Assembly (NCBI RefSeq): GCF_001422485.1
Contig: NZ_LMNF01000002.1
Location: 941,949 to 1,005,948, forward strand
Source: Agreia sp. Leaf283
GTDB lineage: Bacteria > Actinomycetota > Actinomycetes > Actinomycetales > Microbacteriaceae
Length of the DNA: 64,000 nucleotides
Direction: 5' to 3'
Positions within the stretch are counted from its first letter, which is position 1, and every line of letters begins with the position of its first letter. Below are positions 1 to 8,955 of this stretch, in pieces. A model generated the notes under the pieces. That model ran no database searches and had not been told where the DNA came from. It saw nothing but the letters and a program-made list of their open reading frames with translations. The position numbers were made by a program, and so were the translations under genes.

Positions 1-824
1 AGCGCACCGATGATCTCGGCGACGGAGGTGAGCCGACGTGCGACCTCAGGGTCGAGGTCGAGCGCGTCGACGTAGCGCGGCCAATAGTCGCCGATGACGG
101 CGCGCGGGGCGAAACGCGTCAACCGGGTGACGGCCTCGGCCGCGATGACACCCGCATTCGACGATCCCCAGGGCGCCGAGCCGTGTCCGGGTATTCCCCG
201 GATCAGCAGGCGGCGACGGGCGAGCCCCTTCTCCCCCACCGTGACGGTCACCGAGTGCGGGGCGTCGGAGGATCCGCCCACGGGGATGCCGCCCGACTCC
301 GTGAGCACGTAGTCGGCGTCGATGAGTTCGGGGTGATGCTGCATGAGCCACTCGATGCCGAGGCGGCTGCCGCCCTCCTCGTCGGCGACGGCCACGAAGA
401 CCAGGTCGCCCCTCAAGGCACGGCCCTCGGATGCGACGGCGCGGGTCGCGACGGCGTAGGCGGCCGTCAGATAGAGCATGTCGAGTGTTCCGCGTCCCCA
501 GAGCTCGTCGCCGATGATGTCGGCGGCGAACGGGTCGTGGCTCCAGCCTCCGTGCATCACGGGCACCACGTCGGTGTGCCCGACGAGCGCGAGCGACGGG
601 GCTGTCGGATCGGTGCCGGGGATGCGCACGACGAGGGTGGCCCGACCGGGCGCGGATTCGACGACCACGGGATCGACGTCGACGCCCTCGAAGAAGCGAC
701 GCAGAACGTCGGTGTTCCTTACCTCTTGGCCGGATGCGTAGGTTCCGTCGTTCACGCACGCGCTGCGGATGAGGTCGCGCAGCAGCGCCAGTGTCTCGTC
801 GCCGAGAGAGGGAGAGTCGGTCAT
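1..824 (-). CDS. M20 family metallopeptidase (ArgE/DapE-like), 3' end beyond window
   Basis: Zinc-dependent amidohydrolase of the M20 family, expected to cleave a small peptide or N-acylated amino acid in the cytoplasm. My reverse-strand translation begins MTDSPSLGDETLALLRDLI and contains the first metal-site motif GHTDVVP, then WGRGTLDM, then ADEEGG with the catalytic and metal-binding acidic residues, then the dimerisation-domain stretch with GIPGHGSAPWGS. About 274 codons are visible and the C-terminus runs off the left edge. The ATG at 824 is preceded by TAAGTT six bases upstream, fitting a leaderless start. It is divergent from apt. The substrate cannot be told from sequence. Confidence 0.9.
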   Translation of the reverse strand, partial: MTDSPSLGDETLALLRDLIRSACVNDGTYASGQEVRNTDVLRRFFEGVDVDPVVVESAPGRATLVVRIPGTDPTAPSLALVGHTDVVPVMHGGWSHDPFAADIIGDELWGRGTLDMLYLTAAYAVATRAVASEGRALRGDLVFVAVADEEGGSRLGIEWLMQHHPELIDADYVLTESGGIPVGGSSDAPHSVTVTVGEKGLARRRLLIRGIPGHGSAPWGSSNAGVIAAEAVTRLTRFAPRAVIGDYWPRYVDALDLDPEVARRLTSVAEIIGA

Positions 825-830
825 CACTCC

Positions 831-836
831 AACTTA
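831..836 (-). promoter_or_regulatory. -10 box (TAAGTT) of the M20 peptidase gene
   Basis: TAAGTT on the minus strand ends exactly six bases before the ATG, which would put the transcript start at or next to the start codon. Confidence 0.5.
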
Positions 837-883
837 TCGCGCCCGGGTCGCGCGTTTCGTCATGGGGCCGGTCCCGGCGCCGG

Positions 884-889
884 TAGCGT
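884..889 (+). promoter_or_regulatory. -10 box (TAGCGT) of apt
   Basis: TAGCGT followed by six bases and the apt ATG; leaderless arrangement. No good -35 is evident. Confidence 0.55.
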
Positions 890-895
890 GATTGC

Positions 896-1435
896 ATGCC
901 CGACGAAACAACAGCCGAACTCATCGACGCCCACCTGCTCACCGTGCAGGACTTCCCGAGCGAGGGGATCCTCTTCCGCGACGTCACGTCGGTCTACGCG
1001 AACGGTCGGGCATTCTCCTCGGTCGTCGACGCGTTCGCCTCGCACGACTGGGGCCAGGTGGATGCCGTGCTCGGCATCGAGGCGCGCGGGTTCGGCATCG
1101 CGGCGGCCATGGCCTACGCCCGCGGAGTGGGCATGGTCTCGGTTCGCAAGGCGGGCAAACTGCCCGGTGATCTGCTGAGCGAGGACTACGCGCTGGAGTA
1201 CGGCACCGCGACGCTGCAGGTGCAGCCGGACGTGCTGCCGCAGGGTTCGCGCGTCGTGATCCTCGACGACCTTCTCGCTACCGGCGGCACCCTTGCGGCC
1301 GTCGTGAAACTCGCCGAACGCGCTGGCTGGATCGTTGCGGGAATCGGCGTGGTCATCGCCCTCGACGACCTCGGCGGTCGCGCCGCTCTGCCCGGTCACG
1401 AGGTGCTGGAACTCAGCACCTACCCCGCGTCGTAG
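896..1435 (+). CDS. apt: adenine phosphoribosyltransferase
   Basis: Purine salvage: adenine + PRPP gives AMP + pyrophosphate, in the cytoplasm. The 179-residue length is typical. The type I phosphoribosyltransferase fold is recognisable: FPSEGILFRDVT near the N-terminus, GIEARGFGIAAA (residues about 61-72), VRKAGKLPG, and the PRPP-binding loop VVILDDLLATGGT (about 118-130). The TAGCGT box six bases before ATG supports this start. It lies 3 kb from a nucleoside uptake and hydrolase operon whose freed adenine it could recycle; that link is inference. Confidence 0.95.
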   Translation: MPDETTAELIDAHLLTVQDFPSEGILFRDVTSVYANGRAFSSVVDAFASHDWGQVDAVLGIEARGFGIAAAMAYARGVGMVSVRKAGKLPGDLLSEDYALEYGTATLQVQPDVLPQGSRVVILDDLLATGGTLAAVVKLAERAGWIVAGIGVVIALDDLGGRAALPGHEVLELSTYPAS

Positions 1436-1439
1436 CCTG

Positions 1440-1458
1440 CCCTTCGACAGGCTCAGGG
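1440..1458. repeat. type-A palindromic repeat (REP-like), single copy
   Basis: CCCTTCGACAGGCTCAGGG, one copy of a motif that recurs at 10.9, 11.75, 52.7-52.9 and 61.9 kb. Here it sits in the 45-bp gap between the convergent apt and ABC permease genes, where a hairpin might act as a terminator. Confidence 0.8.
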
Positions 1459-1480
1459 GACGCCGCGCCCGACTGGCCCT

Positions 1481-2524
1481 TTATGCGACCCTGCGACCGA
1501 CGGCGAGTTTACGAGCCGGCGTCTTCGTGCGTGCGATCGCCCAGCTGAGCGCGCCGGCTGCCAGAACAAGATGCAGCAGCAGGCCGACGAACCACGACGG
1601 CACCGTCTTCGCGTACGTCTCCTCCTGGCTCGGTCCCGGTTCGAACGTCGCCGAGTTGCAGTAGTCGAACTCCGGGCTCAGGTCGGGAGGCACCTGAACC
1701 GCGCGAACGAGAGATGCGACCCCGGTGAACAGATCGGTCGGGCTGCCGTACTCGCTGAACTGCGGCGGCGTGGCATCGGCCAGCACGACGTAGGGGTTCG
1801 CCGAGAGGATGGGCCAGAAGAGGTCGAATCGGGGCGCGGAGTAGGTGGAGACCGTCGGAGGACCGCAGGTGTAGGAATCGCTGCCGTCTTCGTAGACCGC
1901 CTGCACTGTGGTGGCCTTCACCTCCGACTGGATGGCGACCCCTCCCAGGCCGAAGGCGATCAACGTGCCGAGGCTCAACGCGGCCACGGCGAGGTAGCTG
2001 ACGACGATCGAGAACAGGGGCCGGCCGAGTATTGCCGAGAGCCCGACGCCGATGGCGGCGATCACTCCGAGTTCGACGGCGAGGACCAGCAGCGAGACGA
2101 GGACGGTACCGACCGAGAGGCCTCCGAGTGCCGCGGCCACGACGAGGAAGGGCGAGGATGCCACCAGGAATGCCAGGGTTGCGATCCAGGCGGCGAGAAA
2201 TTTGCCCAGCACGATCTGGGTCGCCGATACGAGGGTGACCTGAATGGTGGCCAGGGTGCCCGCCTCGCGTTCCCCGTTGATGGCGTTGCCGCTGAGCGCC
2301 GGGGCGATGAGGGTGCCGAGCATCAACACGAAGTAGATGATGAGCGAGTACAGCCAGCCGCCACTGTCCTCCCCGCCGAAGCTGGTCGTCGCCAATCCGA
2401 CGAGCACCGTGACGATTCCGATGAGCACGACGAAGACACCCAGCAGCACGTACCATGCCACGCCGCGCACGCGCTGGCGCAGCTCGAGGCCCACGATCAC
2501 GCCGATCCCCGCCCAGAGCTTCAC
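1481..2524 (-). CDS. ABC-2 type transporter permease
   Basis: Integral membrane subunit of an ABC exporter. The 347 residues show a first membrane segment at about 18-45 (GVAWYVLLGVFVVLIGIV), then the typical ABC-2 cluster of segments at 60-210 with SGNAINGEREAGTLATIQVTLV between them, a long extracytoplasmic loop (about 215-305) with two cysteines, and a last C-terminal segment. The start is GTG, overlapping the stop of the upstream ATPase by four bases (GTGA), so the two are translationally coupled. Cargo unknown. Confidence 0.85.
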   Translation of the reverse strand: MKLWAGIGVIVGLELRQRVRGVAWYVLLGVFVVLIGIVTVLVGLATTSFGGEDSGGWLYSLIIYFVLMLGTLIAPALSGNAINGEREAGTLATIQVTLVSATQIVLGKFLAAWIATLAFLVASSPFLVVAAALGGLSVGTVLVSLLVLAVELGVIAAIGVGLSAILGRPLFSIVVSYLAVAALSLGTLIAFGLGGVAIQSEVKATTVQAVYEDGSDSYTCGPPTVSTYSAPRFDLFWPILSANPYVVLADATPPQFSEYGSPTDLFTGVASLVRAVQVPPDLSPEFDYCNSATFEPGPSQEETYAKTVPSWFVGLLLHLVLAAGALSWAIARTKTPARKLAVGRRVA

Positions 2525-3471
2525 AGTCGTATCCCGTCGCCGGGCTCGGCCGGTCTCGCTTGGAGGTCGAGGAAGGTGTGCTCGAGGTCGCCCGTCGCAG
2601 GGGCGAACGATGTGACGGCGACACCCGACTGCAGCAGCCCTGCCAGAACGACGGCGGCGTGCTCCTCACCGGTCACCGGCACGAGGATGCCCGTGGCGTC
2701 GGCGGTGATGGACTCCGCGGCGACTCCTGAGGCGACCAGGGCGGGGGCGATCGATCCGGGGTCGAGGGCTCGGATCCTCCAGGGGCGCGCACGGGTCGCG
2801 GCGCTCGCCACCCGCTCGGCGCTCACCGAGGCGCCCCCTTCGATGTAGACCGCGGCATCGGCGAGTTCGTCCAGTTCCGCCAGCACATGGCTCGAGACCA
2901 GTACCGTGCGACCTTCCTGGGCGAGACGCCGCACGAGAACGCGCAGCTCGACCCGGGCGGTCGGATCGAGTCCCGACGCAGGCTCGTCGAGCAGCAGCAC
3001 CGACGGATCATGCACCAGTGCGCGGGCCAGACTCAGGCGCTGCTTCTGGCCTCGGGAGAGCACTCGGGTCGGCCGGTCGGCAAGGTCGTCGAGTCCGATG
3101 AGCCGCACGAGTTCGTCTGCGCGGGCTGCCGCGCGCGTGGCGCCCATGCCATACAGCCGCGCCGTGATCTGCAGTGTGGTGCGCACGGTGAGTGACGCCC
3201 AGGACCCGAGAACGTCGGGCATCCATCCGATCAGAGCCCGCACCGATACCGGATCTGTCACGGGGTCGTGCCCCGCGATGCGGATGCGGCCCGCGTCCGG
3301 CTCGATGAGCGTTGCGAGCATCAACAGCAGTGTGGTCTTGCCCGACCCGTTCGGACCGACGAGGGCCGTCACCGCACCCGGTCGCGCTTCGAAGGTCACG
3401 TTCTTGACGGCGTGCACGTCGCCGAACGAACGCCGTACGCCTGAGACGACGATGCCGGCGGTGTCGCTCAT
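2521..3471 (-). CDS. ABC transporter ATP-binding protein
   Basis: ATPase subunit of the exporter whose permease follows it. In the 316 residues: Walker A GPNGSGKT (about 37-44), signature LSRGQKQR (about 135), Walker B VLLLDEP (about 156), and a switch histidine in SSHV. The C-terminal 90 residues are an extra domain common in ABC-2 ATPases. The ATG at 3471 overlaps the ispE stop (ATGA), and upstream in-frame codons only extend into ispE antiframe, so this start is preferred. It is co-transcribed with ispE and the permease. Confidence 0.9.
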   Translation of the reverse strand: MSDTAGIVVSGVRRSFGDVHAVKNVTFEARPGAVTALVGPNGSGKTTLLLMLATLIEPDAGRIRIAGHDPVTDPVSVRALIGWMPDVLGSWASLTVRTTLQITARLYGMGATRAAARADELVRLIGLDDLADRPTRVLSRGQKQRLSLARALVHDPSVLLLDEPASGLDPTARVELRVLVRRLAQEGRTVLVSSHVLAELDELADAAVYIEGGASVSAERVASAATRARPWRIRALDPGSIAPALVASGVAAESITADATGILVPVTGEEHAAVVLAGLLQSGVAVTSFAPATGDLEHTFLDLQARPAEPGDGIRL

Positions 3472-4406
3472 CAGTCGCCGACGACTCGGGCGCCGTGCAC
3501 GGGACCGGTGACGCGCACGACCCGGTGCCGGGCCGCGCTCAGGGCTATCTGCAGCTCGAGCGCGGCGTCGAGGTTCTCGGCGAGGAACGCGACCGTCGGC
3601 CCGGAACCCGAGACCAGGCCGGCGAGGGCGCCGTTCGCCTCGCCGAGCTCGAGGATGCCCGTGAGCGCGGGGTTGAGATGCAGCGCCGGGGCCTGCAGGT
3701 CGTTGTAGAGGGCGTCGGCCAGCACGAGGGCGTCTCCCGAGCGCAGCGCCTGCAGCACGGCGGTGTCGACGGTGGGCTGCGTCTGCGCCGGAAAGATGTC
3801 CTGCGCGTGGCGGTCGCGGTGCCTGTCGAGTTCGCGATAGACCTCGGGAGTGCTCGATCCGAAGTCGGCGAGCACGAGCACCCAGTGAAACGATCCCTTG
3901 GCCAGCGCGGGGCTCAACTGGTCTCCGCGGCCGGTGCCGATCGCGGTTCCCCCGGTGAGGGCGAATGGCACATCGGCGCCGAGACGGGATGCCAGGGTGA
4001 GCAGCTCGTCGCGTCCGAGGTCGGTGCCCCACAGCGTGTCGCAGGCGACGAGCGTGGCCGCCGCGTCGGCGGAACCTCCGCCCATGCCTCCGGCGATCGG
4101 AACGTTCTTCTCGATCTCGAGGTGCACGCCTCCCCGGTAGCCCGCCTTGCGCGCCAGCATGCGCGCGGCCCGGATCGCCAGGTTGGTGCCGTCGACCTCG
4201 AGGCCCGAGCAGTCGATGCTGCCGCCGAAGGTCACGGAGAAGTCATCGGCGATGCTCGCCCGCACGTTCTCGTACAGCGAGACGGCCTGGTAAGCCGTGG
4301 CGACGTCGTGGTAGCCGTCATCCATGACCGCCCCGACCTTGAGGAAGACGTTGATCTTGCCCGGCGCCCGAACGTGCACTGTGGACAGCGCCCTCTGAGT
4401 GACCAT
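3471..4406 (-). CDS. ispE: 4-diphosphocytidyl-2-C-methyl-D-erythritol kinase
   Basis: GHMP kinase of the non-mevalonate isoprenoid pathway that phosphorylates CDP-methylerythritol. The 311-residue protein starts with the family pattern [13 protein letters not shown], has the glycine-rich ATP loop [15 protein letters not shown] (about 106-120) and a C-terminal [10 protein letters not shown]. In many actinobacteria ispE directly follows rsmA; here a nucleoside transport operon separates them. A TAGGTT box six bases before the ATG gives it its own leaderless promoter, so it need not depend on rsmA transcription. Confidence 0.96.
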   Translation of the reverse strand: MVTQRALSTVHVRAPGKINVFLKVGAVMDDGYHDVATAYQAVSLYENVRASIADDFSVTFGGSIDCSGLEVDGTNLAIRAARMLARKAGYRGGVHLEIEKNVPIAGGMGGGSADAAATLVACDTLWGTDLGRDELLTLASRLGADVPFALTGGTAIGTGRGDQLSPALAKGSFHWVLVLADFGSSTPEVYRELDRHRDRHAQDIFPAQTQPTVDTAVLQALRSGDALVLADALYNDLQAPALHLNPALTGILELGEANGALAGLVSGSGPTVAFLAENLDAALELQIALSAARHRVVRVTGPVHGARVVGD

Positions 4407-4412
4407 GGAAAC

Positions 4413-4418
4413 AACCTA
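4413..4418 (-). promoter_or_regulatory. -10 box (TAGGTT) of ispE
   Basis: TAGGTT ends six bases before the ispE ATG, consistent with a leaderless transcript for ispE and the ABC pair behind it. Confidence 0.5.
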
Positions 4419-4464
4419 TATGCAACCGGAGGCGAGGTCCGACCGCCGCACTCCGAGCGACCGG

Positions 4465-5454
4465 CTACGCCCGGCCGAGGCCGGCCAGCACAGACACGAA
4501 GTCGGCGAGGAACGCCTGTCGGTCGACGTCGAGAACGACCTGCGTGTCGGGGGCGGGCGTCACCGGCCAGCTCACGGGAAGACCCTCATGCGTTCGCAGC
4601 AGGTGGGCGCGCGTCGCGAAGCCGTCGGTGGTGATATTGACCGGGCCGCTCAGCGACGACGTGATCCATTCGGGCTGCACGAGCAGCGCCGCGGCCAGTC
4701 CGTCGTGGGCCGGTGAGACCCGGCGTCCCCACGAGAACTGGTAGAAGTCCATGTAGGCCTCGAGGATCTCGGCCGAGAAGGTGCCCCACTCCGTGCCCGC
4801 GCGGTGCAGAGCCTGCACGGCGACCTCGTCGACGATGGTGCCGGCGGTCACGTTCACGCCCACCATCACGAGGTTCGTGCGCGGCGCGGCGAACACGCGC
4901 GCGGCGGCCTCGGCGTCGTTGTGGATGTTGGCATCCACCATCTGCACGGTGCCGAGCGGGGGGAACGGCCCCGAGCCGCCCATGATGACCGTCGAGCGGA
5001 ACAGGGTCAGCAGCTCCGGCTCGATCTCGAGCGCGAGCCCGACGTTCGTGAGCGGACCGATCGGCAGCAGATCGTAGTAGCCGGGGCGCGAGCGCGCGAG
5101 CTCGACCAGCAACTCGGCCGACGACAGGGGGGACAGATTCTTCGGCGCCAGCTTCTCGCTGTACAGGTCGCCGAGGCCGTCGCCTCCGTGCACGTGGCCG
5201 GCGATGCGCGGCTCGCCATTGATCGGTCCCGCGGCTCCCCGCGCGACGAGCGTGTCTTCGAGTCCGGCGATCTTCAGCACACGGGCGATGTTCGCGACCG
5301 CGTCTTCGACCGGGGTGTTGCCGTAGACGCTCGTGATCGCCGAGATCTCGGCGTCATCGCGGCCCGCCAGGTAGAGCAGCGCGAGGGCGTCGTCGATTCC
5401 GGTGTCGGTGTCGACGATGATGTGGCGCACGTCGCTCGGCTCTGCTGCGGTCAT
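4465..5454 (-). CDS. inosine-uridine preferring nucleoside hydrolase
   Basis: Hydrolyses ribonucleosides to free base and ribose. 329 residues; the N-terminal calcium-site motif VDTDTGIDDALALLYL (about 15-30) is the family hallmark, followed by GNTPVEDAVANI and the downstream VDANIHNDAEAA metal ligands. The ATG at 5454 overlaps the upstream permease stop by ATGA, making it the last gene of the uptake operon. Context (BMP-type nucleoside ABC importer) supports nucleosides as substrate; which one is not visible. Confidence 0.93.
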   Translation of the reverse strand: MTAAEPSDVRHIIVDTDTGIDDALALLYLAGRDDAEISAITSVYGNTPVEDAVANIARVLKIAGLEDTLVARGAAGPINGEPRIAGHVHGGDGLGDLYSEKLAPKNLSPLSSAELLVELARSRPGYYDLLPIGPLTNVGLALEIEPELLTLFRSTVIMGGSGPFPPLGTVQMVDANIHNDAEAAARVFAAPRTNLVMVGVNVTAGTIVDEVAVQALHRAGTEWGTFSAEILEAYMDFYQFSWGRRVSPAHDGLAAALLVQPEWITSSLSGPVNITTDGFATRAHLLRTHEGLPVSWPVTPAPDTQVVLDVDRQAFLADFVSVLAGLGRA

Positions 5455-6371
5455 ACGAGGGTCTCCTTGGGGGTGAGGGCGTGCGTGCGTCGGCGCGTCA
5501 CCACGACGCGCATGATCACGAGAACGACGAGGGTGATGGCGTAGGGCGCGGCATCGGTGAGCTGCTGCGGGGCGCCGATGCCCTGCAGCCGGAAGCCGAG
5601 GGCCTCGGCCGCGCCGAAGCCGAGGCAGGCGACGGGCAGCCAGAAGGCCTTGTTGGCGACGAGGATGACCGCGGCGACCGCGATCCATCCGCGCCCGGCG
5701 GTCATGTTCTCGGTGAACAGGGTCACGTTGCCGAGCGACAGCTGGGCTCCGGCCAGGCCGCAGAGTCCACCGCCGAGGATGGTGACCCACGTCTGGTACC
5801 GGGCGACGCCGATGCCCAGCGTGGCCGCGGCATCCGGATGCTCGCCCACGCCGCGCAGGCGCAGCCCGCCGGGCGTGAGCCGCAGCCACAGGCCCGCCGC
5901 CACGATGAGCACGAACGCCAGCGGCACCAGCACGGACTGCCCGGCGAACACGTCGCCGATCACGGGGATGCCCTTCAGGAAGGGCATGGTGCCGATGCCG
6001 TTGAGGCCCTGCGGCGCGAACGATCCGGAGGTGTCGAAGAGAACGCGCAGCAGAAAGCCGGTGAGTCCGAGCGAGAGCAGGTTCGTGCCGATCGCGATGA
6101 TGATGGGGTCGGCCTTCCACCGCGCAGCCCCCACCGCGAGGATCACGGAGTAGATAGCGGTCGAGAGAACAGCGACGAGCACCCCGGCCCAGGCGTTTCC
6201 GGTGTAGTAGCTGCCCGCGACGGCGGCGAACGCGCCCCACAGCATCTGCCCCTCGAGGGCGATGTTGAACACGCCGGCCTGCGCGCACAGGGCGCCGGCC
6301 AGCGCGGCGAAGAGGATGGGCGTCGCGCTGGTGAGCACGGCCGCGACGAAGCTCCACTCGAAGATGCTCAT
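5451..6371 (-). CDS. nucleoside ABC transporter permease 2 (BmpD/NupQ-like)
   Basis: Second permease of a nucleoside importer of the BMP class. 306 residues, almost entirely hydrophobic, with the BPD_transp_2 pattern: LAGALCAQAGVFNIALEGQMLWGAF near the N-terminus, and GVGEHPDAAATLGIGVARYQ in the conserved cytoplasmic loop (about 185). The start overlaps the previous permease stop by one base (TGATG), and its own stop overlaps the hydrolase start, so it is tightly coupled. Confidence 0.92.
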   Translation of the reverse strand: MSIFEWSFVAAVLTSATPILFAALAGALCAQAGVFNIALEGQMLWGAFAAVAGSYYTGNAWAGVLVAVLSTAIYSVILAVGAARWKADPIIIAIGTNLLSLGLTGFLLRVLFDTSGSFAPQGLNGIGTMPFLKGIPVIGDVFAGQSVLVPLAFVLIVAAGLWLRLTPGGLRLRGVGEHPDAAATLGIGVARYQTWVTILGGGLCGLAGAQLSLGNVTLFTENMTAGRGWIAVAAVILVANKAFWLPVACLGFGAAEALGFRLQGIGAPQQLTDAAPYAITLVVLVIMRVVVTRRRTHALTPKETLV

Positions 6372-7411
6372 CAGCTGTCCTTTCCGGCGCCGGCCCGCCG
6401 ACGATCGAGAACCACGCGAAGCGCGAGGATCACGATGACCACGCCCTGCAGCACGTCGGAGAGCTGGCGGGGAACCTCGGCCGTGCGCTCCATGCTCGCT
6501 CCCCCGACCTGCAGGATGGTGAACAGGATGGCGGTGACGGGAACGAGGGCAGGTCGGCCCCCGGCGAGCAGCGCCGCAGCGAGACCGGCGAAGGTGTACC
6601 CGGGCGAGATGAGCGCCCCGTCGATGAAGCGGTAGGGCGATGAGAGCACGATGATCGCACCGACCAGCCCGGCCACGGCACCCGCCGACCCCATCGCGCC
6701 GAGCGCGAGTCGCCCGGGTTTGAGGCCCGCGTATTCGCCGAAGCGGCGGTTCGCTCCCGTGACGCGCAGCTCGAAGCCCACGGCCGAGCGCGAGTCGACG
6801 ACATAGAAGATCACCATGACGGCGATGATGAGCAGCAGCCCGACCGTGGTGTAGCGCAGGTCGCCGAGGCTCCAGATGTGCGCGTCCTCCGGCAGCACGG
6901 GTGTCTGGGCGTTGCCCGACCCCTTCTCGGCCAGGGGGAAGCGCACGAGGTACGAGGCCACGGCCACGGCCACCGGCGACAGCAGCAGGGTCGAGATGAT
7001 GATCGGGATTCCGAAGCGCGTGGCGAGCGGCGCCGAAACGGCCGCGAAGCCGCCGCTCACGAGCATCGCCGCGATCAAGGCGAAGGGCACCGCGACGATT
7101 CCGGGCAGACCGAGCTGGCTGGCCACGACGTAGGCGGTGATGCCTCCGAGCACGAGCTGCCCGTTACCGCCCAGGTTGAACTCGCCCATGCGCAACGGGA
7201 TCGCGGCGACGAGTCCCATGCCGCAGATGAAGCCCCAGACCGAGAACGTGTAGTCGAGGTTGCGCACGTCGAGCGAGCCCTGCAGCACGGCCGCGTAGGC
7301 GTCGATCGGGTTGAGCCCGGCCAGCAGAATCACGACCGCGCCGATGAGGATCGCCAGCACGACGGCCCCAATGGGAACGACGGCGGGATGACGGGTGAGT
7401 CTCGCGATCAT
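6371..7411 (-). CDS. nucleoside ABC transporter permease 1 (NupP-like)
   Basis: First permease of the same importer, 346 residues with many membrane segments and the BPD_transp_2 loop RVTGANRRFGEYAGLKPGR (about 220-240). I take the ATG at 7411 because it gives the ATGA overlap used throughout this operon; a GTG at 7420 in the same frame would add three residues (VDS). Confidence 0.92.
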   Translation of the reverse strand: MIARLTRHPAVVPIGAVVLAILIGAVVILLAGLNPIDAYAAVLQGSLDVRNLDYTFSVWGFICGMGLVAAIPLRMGEFNLGGNGQLVLGGITAYVVASQLGLPGIVAVPFALIAAMLVSGGFAAVSAPLATRFGIPIIISTLLLSPVAVAVASYLVRFPLAEKGSGNAQTPVLPEDAHIWSLGDLRYTTVGLLLIIAVMVIFYVVDSRSAVGFELRVTGANRRFGEYAGLKPGRLALGAMGSAGAVAGLVGAIIVLSSPYRFIDGALISPGYTFAGLAAALLAGGRPALVPVTAILFTILQVGGASMERTAEVPRQLSDVLQGVVIVILALRVVLDRRRAGAGKDS

Positions 7412-8955
7412 GCTGTCCACTCTTCCCCGGCCGCCGCGGCGGCTCCGGCCATGGCCGCACCGATGCGCTCGGCGCTCGCCTGCGACCGGTCGAACTCGGC
7501 CACGATCTCGCCGGCGAACATCACGAGCACCCGGTCTGCCAGGGCCAGCAGCTCCGAGATCTCGTGCGAGACGAGCAGGATGCCCCGGCCCGAGGCCCGA
7601 TAGTCGAGCAGGCGCCCGTGGATGGCCTCGATGGCCCCCACGTCGACGCCCTGGGTGGGCTGCTCGGCTATCAGCAGCGGGGCGTCGAACGACAGCTCCC
7701 GGGCGATGACGACCTTCTGCGCGTTGCCGCCGGAGAGCGATCCGACCGGCTGCTTCTCGCCCGAGGTGCGGATGTCGTACGACGAGATCTGCTCGCTCGC
7801 GCGTGTGCGGGCGGCGACCAGAGACATCCAGCCCCTGCCGAAGCCTTTCGGCCGGCCGATCGGCGGCTGCCTGTGGTGGCCGAGCGAGAGGTTCTCTGTG
7901 ATCGACATGGTGACCGCGCTGCCCTCGCCGCGCCTGTCTTCGGGAATCACCGCGAGGCCGGCGGCTCGACGGGCGGCGACGGTGGCGCCCGTCACGTCGT
8001 GGTCGCCGAGCCGGATGCGCCCGGCCGAGACGGGGGCCGTTCCGAGGATGGCGGCCACGAGGTCGTGCTGGCCGTTACCCGAGACGCCGGCGATGCCGAC
8101 GATCTCGCCGCGGCGAACCGACAGCGAGACGTTCGAGACCCTCTCGACCCGGGCATCCGTAACTGACACGCCCTCGACCTCGAGCACCGCGTCGCCGAGC
8201 GTTCCCGTTCCGGGGTTGGCGACGATCTCGACTTCGCGGCCGGTCATGGCGCGCACGAGCTCGGCCGACGTCGTGTCGGCGGTGACGAATCGTCCGGAGA
8301 CCCGCCCGTCGCGCAGCACGGTGACCTCGGTCGACACGTCGAGCACTTCCTGGATCTTGTGGGTGACGAGCACCACCGTGGTGCCGTCTTCGGCAGCCCG
8401 CCGGATCACCGTGAACAGCGAGGTGACCTCGGAGGGGGTGAGCACGGCGGTCGGCTCGTCGAGGATGAGGATGCGGGCGTCGCGGTGCAGGGCCTTGAGG
8501 ATCTCGACGCGTTGCCGCGCTCCGGCCGACAGGTCTCCGACCCTGGCCTGCGGGTCGGTGTCGAGCCCGTAGCGGTCGGCGAGGCTGCGCACGCGCTCGG
8601 CTGCTGCGGCGCGATCGATGCGGCCGCCCCGAGTGGGCTCGGCGCCGAAGACCACGTTCTCGGCCACGGTCATCGAATCGAAGAGCCGGAAGTGCTGGTG
8701 CACCATGCCGAGTCCGGCAGCGATGGCATCGAGCGGACTCTGGAAGGAGCGCGTCTCTCCGTCGACCACGATCTCGCCCGAATCCGGGCGCACGAGACCG
8801 AACAGGATCGACATCAGGGTCGACTTTCCCGCACCGTTCTCGCCCATCACGGCGTGAACGGTTCCCCGGGCCAGCACGAGGTCGATGCCGTCGTTCGCCA
8901 CGACGGCATCGAACCTCTTGCTGATCGCTCTCAGCTCTACTGCGGCGGTGCTCAT
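7408..8955 (-). CDS. nucleoside ABC transporter ATP-binding protein (two NBDs)
   Basis: Tandem-ATPase subunit, 515 residues, as in ribose and nucleoside importers. The first domain has Walker A GENGAGKST (about 37), signature LSAGARQR and Walker B ILILDEPTAVLTPSE. The second domain begins near residue 265 and keeps the signature LSGGNAQK, but its Walker A is the degenerate GVSGNGQHD, as is usual for this class, so only one site is expected to be fully canonical. The start overlaps the lipoprotein stop by ATGA. Confidence 0.94.
   Translation of the reverse strand: MSTAAVELRAISKRFDAVVANDGIDLVLARGTVHAVMGENGAGKSTLMSILFGLVRPDSGEIVVDGETRSFQSPLDAIAAGLGMVHQHFRLFDSMTVAENVVFGAEPTRGGRIDRAAAAERVRSLADRYGLDTDPQARVGDLSAGARQRVEILKALHRDARILILDEPTAVLTPSEVTSLFTVIRRAAEDGTTVVLVTHKIQEVLDVSTEVTVLRDGRVSGRFVTADTTSAELVRAMTGREVEIVANPGTGTLGDAVLEVEGVSVTDARVERVSNVSLSVRRGEIVGIAGVSGNGQHDLVAAILGTAPVSAGRIRLGDHDVTGATVAARRAAGLAVIPEDRRGEGSAVTMSITENLSLGHHRQPPIGRPKGFGRGWMSLVAARTRASEQISSYDIRTSGEKQPVGSLSGGNAQKVVIARELSFDAPLLIAEQPTQGVDVGAIEAIHGRLLDYRASGRGILLVSHEISELLALADRVLVMFAGEIVAEFDRSQASAERIGAAMAGAAAAAGEEWTA

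Noticed and set aside
7411-7420. GTG at 7420 as start of the first nucleoside permease
   Set aside because: Possible, but ATG 7411 gives the ATGA overlap seen elsewhere in this operon; difference is three residues.
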